DNA of 64,000 nucleotides from Tolypeutes matacus (lineage: Eukaryota; Chordata; Mammalia; Cingulata; Chlamyphoridae): assembly GCA_026826555.1 (NCBI GenBank), contig JAKSZT010053887.1, positions 66,709,346 to 66,773,345 on the forward strand, read 5' to 3'. Numbering within the stretch: position 1 is the stretch's first letter; every line of letters begins with the position of its first letter. The position numbers and the translations under genes are program-made. Shown in pieces: positions 34,421 through 46,069 of the stretch. Below the pieces are notes generated by a model. It searched no databases. It was given only the letters and a program-made list of their open reading frames with translations, and had not been told where the DNA came from.

Positions 34421-36285
34421 AGATTTTTGTCCTTCATCCTTGAGGGAGCTACTGTGTATTCTAAGGCTGGTTGTTATATAAACATCCATAAAAAGATAAT
34501 ACAGAACAGAGACAGATCAGTGCCTAATCTCACATGCTTTAATGTGAGAGAGTCATGTGAAATTGTTTCCTTACAGTCTTCCCACTAAAATTAAATGTGT
34601 TTTTCTACAAAGTACCACAATAAGGAAATGACTGTATTATTTGCATTTACTAAATAAGAAAATGAAATAGTAATTTTTAAAGTCCTGATACTCTTGGATA
34701 AGTGGGAAAAAAATTGCTTGCCACTATAGAATATGTTGGACAAATGAATGTTGCACTTGACAATACTTGATTTAATCACATAAAACAAAACTTATTTTCA
34801 GTGTAGGTGCTCAAGAAGGAAAATGAATTTGTAGTTTGCAAATAAGAGCTTTTTAAAAAGTCATCTCGAGTAAGAATAAAATAAATAAAATAGGCTCCAT
34901 TTTCACTAAAACACAGTTTATGTGTCAAAAATTTTAATATAAGTTTATGAATAAATAATCACTGAAAAAAGTATTCCAATAACAGAAAATAAATTCTTAA
35001 GAGAAGAATCAGACTATCAATTGAGTATAATAAACCTGTGTTTTTGAGTGATTTTTTTCACTCTGTATCTACATTTTGTGACAATGCTTTTGAAAGAAGC
35101 ATTTTCTCTTTTTCCTTGGTTTAGTTAATGCTTATTTTCCCATTTAATATATGAAAAAACTATGTACCATGTAAATGAGAGATATACAAATATATCATTG
35201 GGCTCACACCATACATTTTCAAAAGGGATAACTATTATTATTTTGTCTATGTTTCTTTGAAGTGAATTTTACCTATTATAAACTTAGTTATATAAATAAA
35301 AATGAATATCAGATATAGAGTCATTCATGAATGAAAAATATTTTATAATGTAAAATGTTTATAACAATACTATAGTAAAATAACATAATTTCCAAATGAA
35401 AATCACACTAAATGAGATTGAAGTGTTTGGAAACATTGCATTAAATTTATAATTATTCAGAGGTTTATATTATCTTTTCTATGTAAAAATTGAAAAGATT
35501 CCTAAATGCTTCCCCAGAAATCAATTTCCCCCACTCCCTGCTTAATTTAATAATCATATTATATGTTTGTAGTTAGAAAAAAATGTTAGTTTCAGCAAAT
35601 TGATCTGACCCTGATTCTACATTTTCCAGGACAAATACTATGATTCCTTCAATATGCATCAAAATAAATTTTTATAAATAGTTCTTGGAGTGATAACCTA
35701 TGAATTCATGGCCTCATATGTATTCTCTCCAATTTAACTCGTCACACATATTCTCTTCTATCTAAGTGTCAATAAGAATAACTTCATTTTAATGTCTCAA
35801 GATTTTCTCCCTGTTGTGCAAAAAAATGGTTCTTTAAAAGAGCCATATTATATTTTAACTTTGTATAAAAAACACCCATTATTTGATAATTAAGAAAATG
35901 GATGGGAAATTTGTCCAGTTATTAAATATTAAAAACATCCCATATTTTACTCTGCAAGGTATTTCAGGAAATGAAAATATCTCATTTAAATTCTGAAGCT
36001 GACCATATTTGCAGCAAAACATTGTGGGAAATAGCATCATCCTCATGAACACAAAGCATTACACCTAACTAGGATAGCCATTCTATTTTTCTTTCTCATT
36101 AGTTATATATTTAATTGAAAAGCAGAAGATGACACCCAGATACTTAAGCAATATCTAATCCAATTAAAATTGTAAAGCAGGAAAATTTTGCCTTTCTTTC
36201 TTCCTCTTTCCTTCAGAGGGTGCTTCTTTCTCTAGCTTCACTTGCAGATATGCAGTACACATGTCCTGATTGTCTAGGTATACAA
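34421..36285. other. Unassigned, AT-rich unique sequence
   Basis: About 1.9 kb with no recognised repeat, gene or exon-like feature. It reads as ordinary non-coding DNA. Confidence 0.45.
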
Positions 36286-36289
36286 AGTG

Positions 36290-36440
36290 TGGAGACACTA
36301 CCGGCAGCATTGGCATCATCTGGGGACTTGTTATATATGCAGAATCTCAGGCCTCACTCCAGACCTATCAAATTAGAATCTGCACTTTAGCAAATGCCCA
36401 GTTGATCCGTATCTGCATTATACTTTAAGAAATGCTGGTC
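36290..36440 (+). mobile_element. MER5A-like (hAT-Charlie) fragment
   Basis: The text follows the MER5A order: 'ggcatcatctggggacttgtt', 'tatgcagaatctcaggcctcactccagacctat' territory (36339-36370), 'agaatctgcactttag' and 'aagaaatgctggtct'. MER5A is a short non-autonomous DNA transposon found across placental mammals. Confidence 0.7.
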
Positions 36441-37205
36441 TAAACCCAGGGAGCAGTGCAATTTTTATATCAGTCTTAAATGGTACTATACTATGTTAGA
36501 TAAGAAAACTAGCAAATATAATGAGTCAACCTGGTTCTGTGTCTGTAGCTGTTTATGATCCTTAAGTTGTCCCTCCATTATATCTTCATTATTAAGTGTG
36601 ATATTTTACAAAAGCAATGGTTAACCCACCAAATGCTAACTTTAATGGTAAGCATTTAAGGCAGTGTTTCTGTTCGATAGAAACTTCTGGCCCACTAGGC
36701 AAGTAAAGACTTTCCCAACTATAATCCCAGAGTGATTTATAACTTTCCTATAGACTTACCATACTATATTATAATTAGTTTTACACCTGTCCCCATGAGA
36801 ACAGAAAGCTGTGTCTCACACATAAAGCATTTCCACTGTCAATTCCAGTGTCAAGTCCTCCCATTGTTTCTATACTTGTCCATTTCAGCAATTCAAATCT
36901 CATCCTTTTTAATGGGCCCAGGTGAGGCTAAATTGCTCAGGTCAGGATGGGTGGATTGTAGCTCCACACGCCCCACTTTAGGCTGGAGGAGAAAAACCCT
37001 GTACTCTTTGAATGAAAAATAACCCTATTGACATAGGGTATTTTATAATTATCCCAGAAAGAATATTTTTCTGGAATCATGTGGACAAGACTTAGGTGTA
37101 GGGCATGGAGTTTTTGTCTCACATGTAAATATTTGTGCAACAGAGAAAACTTAGCACAGTCTAAGAATTCAGGGCAGGTTTTCTATAATAGATGATTTCT
37201 GAGGT
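36441..37205. other. Unassigned unique sequence
   Basis: No recognised family. A 96-codon frame at 36732-37022 has no motif and no splice context. Confidence 0.4.
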
Positions 37206-37493
37206 GAGTTTTTTTTAAATATATTTTTAATTTATTTTTAAAAGGTACTTAGATTACATAAAATGTTACAGAAAAAAATATAAGATTCCCATATGCCCCA
37301 CTTCCCACACCTCCCACTTTTCCCTACATTAAAAACTTCTTTCTTTGGTGTAGTTCATTCATTGCAATTGATGAATACATTTTGGAGCATTGCCACTGAG
37401 GATGGACTATAGTTTACCTTGTAGTTTACACTCTCTCCCACTTAATTCCATAGGCTATGGCAGGATATATAATGGCCTGTATCTGTCATCAAA
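37206..37493 (-). mobile_element. Element X, 3'-end copy, minus strand
   Basis: In reverse complement this gives 'ggccattatatatcctgcca', then 'gtaaactacaaggtaaact', 'atcaattgcaatgaatgaac' and 'gcatatgggaatcttatatt', with an A-rich tail at the low-coordinate end (37206-37240). It aligns with the ends at 14205-14510, 42330-42627 and 48700-48976. It is truncated to about 290 bases. Confidence 0.65.
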
Positions 37494-38080
37494 GTGTGAT
37501 AAAGTTCCCAGGAGAAAAAAAGGAAGAATAAGAAGGCCATGAGGAGACAGCACCAGGAAAGGCAAGGGCATAAAAGAATCACCACAATGTATGAGAAACT
37601 GCAGTTAGTGTGGTTTTAACTGAATGTTAAGTAAAAGGTGGAGAAATTCATGTCTGAAGATGGAGTATTTCCATGCTCTGTAAGTGAGTTTACATTTTCT
37701 CTTCTTCAGTTTTCCCAGAGGGCAGGACTGTGGACGAAAAACATCAAAATTCCATGGTAGAGATTTAGTGTATTAGATGCCACCTCCAGAGTTCCTGATT
37801 TGAGTCCGTAGGTGTAGCTTTAGAACTTGGAAATTGTGACTAAAACAAAACAACCAAAGACAAAAGTCCTAAGATGATTCTTCATGAAATTAGGTTTGAG
37901 AACCATTCCCAAGGGAAGGGAAATTCTTTGAGGGGTTTAAGGAGAGGAATAACGGGTCAGATTGAACTTAGATTGAACGCCCTAATAGAAATAAGATGGC
38001 TTTAGGGTTAATAAAAAGGGGGTGGGTGGGGAGGGAGAGGTTTTCTTCTTTGAATTTATTATATAATTGAATTAGTTATT
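37494..38080. other. Unassigned unique sequence
   Basis: Nothing recognised apart from a G-rich run near 38019-38040. Confidence 0.4.
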
Positions 38081-38084
38081 TGTT

Positions 38085-38235
38085 TGTTATTTATCTAATC
38101 TCTTTAGAACACATGCTCCATGAATTCAAGGATCCTTCTCTGTTTTGTTCATCGATTTCTCTGTTCTTTGTGTTTATAACAGTATATGACACATCAGAGG
38201 TGCCCAGCAAATATTTATGGAATGAACTGTGGCTA
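38085..38235 (+). mobile_element. L2 3'-end fragment
   Basis: The text 'gaacacatgctccatgaatt', 'tctctgttttgttcatcg' and 'cccagcaaatatttatgg' matches the familiar L2 3' end (clipped '...agcTCCATGAGGgCAGGGA...' to '...CAATAAATATTTGTTGAATGAA'). Confidence 0.65.
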
Positions 38236-38967
38236 GTTCACAATATAAAGATAAAAGAAATCACAAATTTTAGAAATAATTTAGTAAAAACTCAAACAAC
38301 AGTGTGCTTGTAAACTGCAGGGAAATAACCATTGACATACCTAAATACCTTTATTGCCATTTTAAATTTTGTGGGTCAGTTTAAATTTGTGTGGCTCAGT
38401 AATATTTATTGAATGAGAATTTGAGCAAAGAGAATCTGCTCAGAAACAGGTAAGCAAAGCTACTGAAACAGTTAATTATAAAATATATAGTTTTCTTAAA
38501 ATGAAAGGGAAAATTTCAGAGGGTTGAAATACAAAAATATATAATATCAATTCAGCTTTAGAATGTATAATATTAATTTCCTTTTTAGGATATGCTCTTT
38601 AAGTTTAATAGTAGGAAAAGATCCCAAATAATTCAGTTGTTTGCACCCATGCCTTTGAATCTAGCTCTCTCTGGTCATGAATATAACTGGATAAAGAATA
38701 TCTATAAGTGTGTTTAAAGTAATGGTGACTGCCTGTTCATTTATATATAAAAATAATGGACCTCTTGAATGATGCAGTCGCAAGCATTGAGGCTCACATT
38801 CTCTAACATATGCTTGTAAAATATACCACCAAATAAACGAATGATTCATTCTTTGATTTTCAGTTCCTCTGTGATAGTCATTATGATGCTTCAGTTAGTT
38901 ATATTTATATAATTTGGTAAAGGTTATGTGCTGCAAGTTTCCTCGTGAAGGATTTGGTTAAAAAAAA
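38236..38967. other. Unassigned AT-rich sequence
   Basis: No recognised repeat, exon or RNA gene. Confidence 0.4.
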
Positions 38968-39182
38968 TAGAGAGAGTAGATGTAACTTGAGTGGTTGAGC
39001 TCTTGCTTCTCATATACGAGGTCTTGGGTTTGATCCTCACTATCTCTTAACAACACAAACAAGCAAACGAAAAATCAAACTTGGGAGGAGCCAGTGTAGT
39101 TCAGTGATTAAGCGCCTGCTTCCTACATATGTGGTTCCGAGACCAGAACCTCAAAAAAAAAAAGAGAGAGAGAGAAAGAAAC
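38968..39182 (+). mobile_element. Old dimeric tRNA-derived SINE
   Basis: Two tRNA-like units lie head to tail. Unit 1 (about 38975-39045) has 'gagtggttgagctcttgc' and a B-box-like 'ggtttgatcc' (39030). Unit 2 (about 39087-39150) has the A-box-like 'tagttcagtgattaagc' (39098) and B-box-like 'ggttccgagacc' (39132). It ends in an A/GA-rich tail at 39151-39182. It looks like an older relative of the SINE at 61.8 kb. It is not a functional tRNA gene because the anticodon arm cannot be folded. Confidence 0.65.
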
Positions 39183-39284
39183 TTTAATAAAAAGTACAAT
39201 AGAAAACATTTCTAAAATAATTTATAGCGTTTGTTTTTTAATTAAAAATTTCAATCTATGTGCTTTATATTCCTAAATAAAGTT

Positions 39285-40150
39285 TTCTCCTTAAATTGAT
39301 TTATTGGAGTATAACTTATATACAGGAAATATGCTGATTTCTGGGTATACGTCGAGGTGTTTTCACAAATGCCGAAATCTGTGTAACCACCAACACAATT
39401 AAGATCAGAATATTTTATCACCCTCAAATGTTGTGACCCTTTGCAATCAAATATTCCCTATTTCTGGTCCCAGGAAACACTAATCTGTCATTGTAGATTA
39501 GTTTTGCCTATTCTGTAATTTCCTATAGATGGAGTTATGTAGTTTGTACTCTTTTTTGTCTGGCTTCATTTGCTCAGTATATTGTTTTTTATATCTGTCC
39601 ATTATGGATATATGAGTCCAATTATATTTATTGTTGGGTGTCATGTGTTCCAGGATAGGGATAAAGCACAATATGTTTATTCAGTCACCTATTGATAGAC
39701 ATTGGTAGACATAGTTTCTGGTTGTTAAAAAAATATATGCTATTATTAAATATGAATAAATATAATAAATTTGCTATTTGTGTACAAATCTTTGTGCAGA
39801 GTTATAGAGTTAGGTTATTCATTTCTCTTAGGTAAATGCTTAGGAACTGAAAATTAGGGCATATATTTAACTTTATGAGAAACCATCAGTTTTCTGAAGA
39901 GGAAGAAGTTGTACCATTTTATATGCTCACCAGCCGAGAATGAGAGTTTCAATTGCTTAACATTCTTGCCAATAATTGATGTTGTCAGTATTTGTAACTT
40001 TGGCAATTCTAGTGGGTGTTGAGTGATATCACATTGCATTTTAATTTCTATTTCTTGATAGTTAATGGTGTTGACCAACTTTTTATTTTCTTATTTAATT
40101 GTTGCATGCCTATTTTTGTTTAATTATATGTTCAAAGCATTTTCCTGTTT
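39285..40150 (-). mobile_element. L1M 3' end, minus strand
   Basis: In reverse complement, an L1M ORF2 tail and 3' UTR. Plus-strand phrases 'gtataacttatatacaggaaa', 'cacaattaagatcagaatat' and 'atgagagtttcaattgctt' are the inverted L1M forms. Truncated at its 5' side near 40150. Confidence 0.7.
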
Positions 40151-40289
40151 TTCTGAAAAAAAATTAGTATACCACTCATTTATCTTTACATAAAAATTCA
40201 CAATAAATGTTTCAAATTTCATGAAATAATCTTGGGATTTTGATTAGTGTGTTATTGATGAAACAGTTGTTAAAAATATTTATTTATAT

Positions 40290-40579
40290 GCTTTCTTTAA
40301 TCAGGCACTGTTCAAAGACCAAGGATACCTCAGCAAATAAAGCAGATAAACTTCCTGTTCTCTTGGATGTTTTATTCTACTGGGAGAAGAAATGCATCAA
40401 GTAAAGAAAGAAAGATATATAGACAGAACTTACAAATATGCATTCATCAAATAGCGATAACAATGCAGGACTAATAGAGTGGAAAAGATGCTATTTTAAA
40501 TACTTCTGGTCAAAGATTTCCTCTTTTAAAAGGTTAAATTTGAACAGAGACAAGAATGAAGTTGAAATTAAATTCTGTT
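40290..40579 (+). mobile_element. Ancient mammalian interspersed repeat, left part
   Basis: Typical phrases of an old, widespread mammalian repeat: 'aatcaggcactgttc' (40303), 'aacttcctgttctcttgga' (40349) and 'ttgaacagagacaagaatgaag' (40541-40562). I do not trust my memory for the family name (L2-associated or other). The repeat is split by element X and resumes at 42628. Confidence 0.55.
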
Positions 40580-42627
40580 CATTTTGTTTCAATGACGTTT
40601 TAGGTCACAGTAAAATTACATACAGAATACAGGGGACTCCCATATACCCAACATCTTCCTCTTTTTCCCTCTTCCTGTATTAATACCTTTTTATATGTGG
40701 ATGGTACATTTGTTACAACTGATATACATATAGTGAAACATAGCTACTAACCATGATCAATGGTTTACATTATGGTTTACATTTTAGACTGTACATTTTT
40801 TAAATTTTGATGATATTTAACGTGGCCTGTGTCCATCATTGCAAGATTATGTAGAGCACTTCCATTGCCCACTAAATATACCCTGTTCCATCTATTTTCT
40901 TGCTCCTTCCTCCTCCCCCTGGGGCCCACAGCAACTGCCAAGTTTCACCTCTTGGGTGACAAGATTCATACTTACTTGCAACAACACTGAGGTCTTGACA
41001 CACTGGTTTGTCCTCCCATAAACGTTACAACTGGGGCAGGGGAGGATCATTGGTGTGGGGTGTCAGTGATGGGGGATACATGGGAGGAAGTTGACCTAGA
41101 CATAAAAATAAGGTATATAAATGTGTTCAAATGTTCATGGGGCATTGTCATAGTGGGTGGAGATTCACAAAAATAACCAAGAGAATATTGAATTCCCATC
41201 CTGGAGAGCTCTGCCATGTTCTCTAATAGAGCAACAAAAATCCCCAAAGTGCAGGGGCAAGGACTGGCAAAGGAGGATGGTCCATTGATGGGCCTTTGAT
41301 ATTGATGACTATGTTTATGAGCCTTTGCTCTTGAAATTGAAACTCAGCCTAGTGTTGTGGGGTGCCTAAAAGTTGTCTCCTGACAGCCTCCATGTTTCTC
41401 AAATGTGACATCTCTCTAAGTGAAACTCAGCATATAAATGCATTAGCTCCCCCCAGCATGGGACATGACTCCTAGGGATGAGTCTTCCTGGCACCAAGGG
41501 ATTACTACCAAGCACCAATTAGCAATGCAACTGGAAAAAGACCTCAAAAAAAAGGGAGAAAAGGTAAAGACAAATGATTTTATGTGGCTAATAGACTTCA
41601 AAGTGAGTCAGGAGGTCATCCCAGAGGTAACGCTTATGCACATCTCAGCAGGATCTCATAGACTGCCAAAGTGGAAACTACCCCAAATAGTAGGCCTCCT
41701 TAGGGCTTCGGGCTCTGGAGACACCCAGGTCCTATGGTCAGGGCAGATAGCTCCGGAGTATGGTGCCTTGCCAGTAGGCCCTACTTTGGAGTTTATGCTC
41801 CTGAGAATGACAGAATTGGACTCAGTTGTGGCTTCCCTACACATGGCTCATCTGTCCCTTCTATTTGAACCTATACTTGGTGCTGAAGTTGATAAGTGTA
41901 CGTTCAAGAGATTTGAATCTTTGGGTGTCAGTGTGCCAGCTGGGTCCAGAGACTCAGCAGAGTTGCAACACCTACTCTCCAGTTCATCGGACTCACCCAG
42001 GACAACTAACAAGGAGGTGAGAATTGACAAACACCATATCAAGGAAACAACAGAGCTTACAATTGCAAGCAAGAGAGTCCCATCCATCGGCTCTATGGGA
42101 TCGAAGCCCCCTCTCAATCAGAGGTAGAGTGGACATCACCATCCCAGAATCCTCAGGATTGGGGAATGAACTATGGACTAGAGTGGACTTACTGGCATTC
42201 TACTATAGACTTATTGTGATTCTAGCAATGGAAGAAATTACAGCATTGATGTGGAGAAAGTGGTCACTGGAGGCTCTGGGGGCAGGGAGAGGGAAAAACA
42301 GGTGTAATACGGGGGCTTTTTTGGGACTTGGGAATCATCCTGAATGACATCGCAATGACAGATGTAGGCCATTTTATATTTCCCATCTGTAGAACTGTGT
42401 GGGAGAGAGTGTTACCTGCAATGTGAACTGTGGTCCATGCTCAGTAGCAGTGCCTCAGGATGCGTTTATTAATTGCAATGAATGTGCCACACTAATGAAG
42501 GATGCTGTTTAAGTTGGAGGGTGTGGGAGGTGTGGGGAGTGGCACATATGGGAATCCCTATATTTTTTGTGTAACATTTATGTAATCTAAGTATCATTAA
42601 AAAAATAAAAATATATATTTAAAAAAA
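40580..42627 (+). mobile_element. Element X, 2.05 kb, flanked by a 16-bp duplication, with inverted arms
   Basis: The unit interrupts an ancient repeat and is flanked by gaaattaaattctgtt (40564-40579) and gaaattaaaattctgtt (42628-42644), one indel apart, as expected for LINE-type target-primed insertion. Its right end is an A-rich tail (42598-42627). The right about 400 bp (42200-42605) is repeated in inverted form at the left end (40580-41000), so the unit could form a long hairpin. The centre holds a 220-codon frame. I do not recognise the family; the terminal 250 bp resembles L1M 3' UTRs. Partial copies lie at 14205, 37206 and 47936. Confidence 0.7.
41465..42127 (+). CDS. Unrecognised 220-codon open frame inside element X
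   Basis: This is the longest open frame in the window and is in the same orientation as the A-rich tail. I recognise no domain. It has a lysine-rich stretch at residues 26-37 (KDLKKKGEKVK), leucine-rich text near residues 105-140 and a serine run SSSSDSPRTTNKE near residues 173-185. There is no zinc-finger, transposase, endonuclease or reverse-transcriptase motif. The homologous copy at 47936-48976 is broken, but over its right half the same frame keeps a similar peptide (HLLSSSLDSPRTTNK at about 48328-48372). That hints at, without proving, a once-coding frame. A chance open frame in GC-richer repeat sequence is the main alternative. Confidence 0.25.
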   Translation: MTPRDESSWHQGITTKHQLAMQLEKDLKKKGEKVKTNDFMWLIDFKVSQEVIPEVTLMHISAGSHRLPKWKLPQIVGLLRASGSGDTQVLWSGQIAPEYGALPVGPTLEFMLLRMTELDSVVASLHMAHLSLLFEPILGAEVDKCTFKRFESLGVSVPAGSRDSAELQHLLSSSSDSPRTTNKEVRIDKHHIKETTELTIASKRVPSIGSMGSKPPLNQR

Positions 42628-43580
42628 GAAATTAAAATTCTGTTGATAACTGGTAAAATGTTTAGTTAATGGGGAAAGCAAACAGAAAGGCATTGAATTG
42701 GGTACATGTTTGGTATGTTCAAGAAACAGTAACAAGTCATAGGTGAAAAGGAATGAGGAAGTGGAAGAGTGCAGGGGGTGACATAGTGAAAGTAATGTGG
42801 ATGGATTAAAAGATTTTAAAAGAACCACTCTGGCTGCTGTATAGAGAATAAGTTAGTAGGATCAAAGAAGACTAGATAGGAGACTATTACAGTAATTCAG
42901 AGGACCATGGGTAGGTGGTAAAAAGTCTTTAAGTTCTGCATACCCTTAGAAGAATGAAGCAAGAAAAAATTGTGATGGCCAAAGGTGAGATGTGAAAGAA
43001 AAATAAAAGGAAGGATAACATTTTTCTAAGCAATTTAAAGATTGGAGTTTTCACTTATGAAGATGTAGAGGCACTGCATGGGTGGAGGGTGAATTTTGTG
43101 GCAGATTCGGAATCATGAGTTTAATTTTGGCCTGCTAAGCATGACAAGTCAATGAGATGTACAAGTGGAAGTATTAAGTAGGTCTTAAGTAAGTGAAGTT
43201 TAGTGCATAGTTAGAAATATGATTCAAAAGTTCAGGGGAGAGAGGTGTAGACTAGGAATGAAAAATTAGAAAATGTAAGTTTAAATCTACTGGAAAGAGA
43301 TCACCTATGAAGTAAGTTGAAATAGAAACTCCAATATTTTAAGGTCAAAAAAGTCAGGAGAAACCTTCAAAAGAAGATGGAAAGAAGCTTCTAGTAAGGA
43401 AAGAAGAGAACCAAAAATAATAAGAACCGAAAACTGACCATTGGATTTGGCAATCTGAAAGTCAATAGTATCATTGACAAATTTATTTTTCTAACATAGT
43501 GAGAATGAAAATCTAATTGGGTTGTGTTCAAGGGAGAATGAGAAAAAGTCTTCTGGCTTTCTATAAGAAAGGCTGACTAA
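42628..43580 (+). mobile_element. Ancient mammalian interspersed repeat, right part
   Basis: Continuation of 40290-40579 with conserved phrases: 'aagaaccactctggctgctgt' (42818), 'actattacagtaattcag' (42883), 'actgaccattggatttggca' (43434) and 'gtgttcaagggagaatgag' (43524). This is an old repeat I know from other mammals but cannot name with confidence. It shows no open frame. Confidence 0.6.
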
Positions 43581-44655
43581 ATCAAATTATTTCAACATAT
43601 CATCCAAATGCATAGATATCAATAAGGTAAACTAACAAAAACACACATGATCCACAGCTAATAGCATAAAATGGCATAATTAAAATACAGAGAATATTGC
43701 AAACTATAATATTATTGGGAAAATGAGGAAATAAACATCTGAAACCATGAGAAATAGCTCAGAGGCCCATGCCAGAACATAGAACCAGGAGAAAATCTGG
43801 CAGTAGATAGAACTGACTTTTCCTAATTAGACCATATATGAGTATGAAATGTTTTCCCTTCTGGCTACAAAGAGATAACTTTTACTTCATGTTTCCTGGA
43901 TATGTTTCAACTAGTCAAGAATTTTACACAAGTGACCTTTGCTGATATTGGCCATTGAATATGATTGAAATGATTGAATATTAATACTTTCATAAGGATA
44001 TTAAGGTTTTCTATATCAAAAACTGATTTTAATGGCTGATTTTCATACTCTTAGAAAATAAAACAGAACATCTTTTTTTAGTCTATTTCATGGGAAAAAA
44101 AATGACTGTTTTAGCTTAAATTGAATCTGTAGTTGTGTTAGTATCACATTTCTGTTTGAAAATTTTAATTCCCAATTATTTAACTCATAATGAGAATTTA
44201 ACTTTGACAATTACCTTACACAACTTGAAATACTTAGAAAAATTTACATATTTTATATGTAATTTGAGATTTTTGTTTCTATATATAATATGTAAGTAAT
44301 GTGATAATTATTCCAGAGGAAATTATCATATTGTTTCATTAGCCTGCTTTGAGATTTTACTAATGCATAGCTTATATTCAGTTTTCCATGATAATTTTCA
44401 ACCTAGGGAATGAGAAAAGTTAATAATCTTTTTTAAAAAAACCCTGAAACTATACAGGCACACACTATTGGCAAAAATTTAAAATAACTCCTTAATCATA
44501 CTAGTATGATTTGTTTGAAAAACAAACTAGTATTTTATATCTCTTATTTTATTTATCTTACTGGAGTCATAGGCTAAAAAAAATGTTCTTTATAAAAACA
44601 ACCATTGGCAAGAACAATCCACAACTTGTCAATGAAATGAAATGTCAAAATTAAC
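43581..44655. other. Unassigned AT-rich unique sequence
   Basis: No repeat or gene recognised. Confidence 0.45.
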
Positions 44656-44659
44656 ATTT

Positions 44660-44825
44660 AGGGACCATGTGGGCTGTGGTAAAAAACAAAGCACCTGAGT
44701 TTGGCATCACAAAGCTAGACTAGCATCCCAGTTCTACTCATTTGGTAGCAAGTCACTTCATCCACTTAATGAACTCATATTGCTGTTACATTCATTAGAT
44801 TAAATAATGCTGGCGGAGTGATTTA
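44660..44825 (+). mobile_element. MIR fragment
   Basis: Text 'gagtttggcatcacaaagctagact' territory (44698-44722), 'agcatcccagttctactc' and 'gtagcaagtcacttcatc' follows the MIR core region. Confidence 0.6.
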
Positions 44826-44841
44826 AAAATATGCAATCCTA

Positions 44842-44873
44842 AATATATATATATATATATATACATATATATC
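44842..44873. repeat. (AT)n microsatellite
   Basis: About 15 AT units with one C interruption. Confidence 0.9.
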
Positions 44874-44879
44874 AGGCAT

Positions 44880-45767
44880 TTTAAATTTTATATAATAAAG
44901 TTTGGATTTTTATGCATCAAATGCATCAGAGGTCAGACTTACAAGAAGATGCACATGACACAAAGCTGCAGAGTATAACATTTGCACATCCAGGTCCTAA
45001 TAAATATATACTAAAAATATAATTATAGCATAGGTTACAATTAATGCAACTAAAACTGTATTGCTTGATTTTTTCCTTCAAAAATAGAATTGTAAAAAAA
45101 TCACACAAAACACCAATAGATCACAAATGGCTACATGGTAGCAAAAAAACAATGCAGTGTACTCACGCCATCATTAATAGAGCTATAGATCTATTAATTA
45201 AACTCATGACTTTCAGTGAAATTCCCACCCAAGGAATCATAAAATAGGCTAGAAGGTGAAATTTGCATGAGATGTATATTATACTACAATATTGTTAAAT
45301 AGAAAAAAAAGGGCAAACGTGCTCCCAAAACTGTGCAAATTTACTAATTTGGGCAGGGTAAGATGGCATAGGGACTGTAGCTGTGAGATAAAATTCGTAT
45401 ATAAAAGAAACAAATGGCTTACTTTAGCCCTTACCCATTTACATTGCATATATGATCCCTAACGTTTACCTCTGCTTCCCTTCCCCTGGCAGTATCAAAT
45501 CCCTCCAAGACCTTCAGAAACAAATTACATTTGCCTGAGGAGCAGTCTTACCTGCCCCCAACACATGTAGGAATAATTTGTCTATCAAATTCATTTCCTT
45601 TGAGACAAAGCTTTTTACTTATTTTATTCTTAGAGATAAAAGGCATAATATTTATAAGTAAACTCACTGATGCTCAATTTCTTTAAAGAATAATAAAAAA
45701 TATCAAATGTAAAAGACTGATGAGAATTTTTGTGGTTCTTTGTTTTGTTTTGTTTCTATTTTAACAG
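44880..45767. other. Unassigned sequence upstream of a candidate exon
   Basis: Mostly unique. Its last 40 bases are a strong polypyrimidine tract (45730-45764, T-rich with (TTTTG)n) ending in an acag acceptor at 45764-45767. Confidence 0.4.
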
Positions 45768-45842
45768 GGGAAAGCTTTGAAGACTGTAAAAGGTCATTCT
45801 GGATCTGAACAAAATACTGCCGAAGGCAAAAACAAGCAGTAA
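45768..45842 (+). CDS. Candidate short exon: acceptor site plus 24 codons and stop
   Basis: A T-rich tract ends in CAG at 45765-45767. The sequence that follows is open for GKALKTVKGHSGSEQNTAEGKNKQ and then TAA (45840-45842). It is less AT-rich than its surroundings, uses ordinary mammalian codons and lies in no repeat I recognise. Read this way it would be the terminal coding exon of a gene whose other exons are outside the window or unseen. Alternatively a GTAAGA at 45839-45844 could be a donor, making a 71-nt internal exon. No AATAAA follows within 1 kb. I do not recognise the peptide. The reading phase is unknown, and a chance match is possible. Confidence 0.3.
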   Translation, partial: GKALKTVKGHSGSEQNTAEGKNKQ

Positions 45843-45844
45843 GA

Positions 45845-46069
45845 GATAATCCCTAAATAGGTGATTTTCACAGATTATAACATTTTTCAAGAGTTAGATT
45901 TACTTTTACCTGAGTAGAACTATTAGAAGTTATGTGGGTAGAACAAACCAAGAAAGACCTGATGCATGAGATTATTTTTTTCCATTTAAAAGAGTTGAGT
46001 TCATTATAATAGAATTCCATTCCTAGAAGATTCATTGATCCAGCTAGCAGGATATATAGAGATATATGA
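45845..46069. other. Unassigned sequence after the candidate exon
   Basis: No recognised repeat. A minus-strand 79-codon frame (45868-46107) has no motif. Confidence 0.35.

Noticed and set aside
36732..37022. 96-codon frame in a unique region
   Set aside because: No domain, no splice sites of note, and it ends near a repeat. Length is within chance expectation for 64 kb in six frames.
38968..39182. Possible tRNA genes from A-box and B-box matches
   Set aside because: The two units cannot form a full cloverleaf with an anticodon arm, and an A-rich tail follows. A tRNA-derived SINE explains them.
45350..45400. 'gggtaagatggcatagggac' as the 5' start of another L1
   Set aside because: The following bases do not continue as an L1 5' UTR. 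Only the short motif matches.
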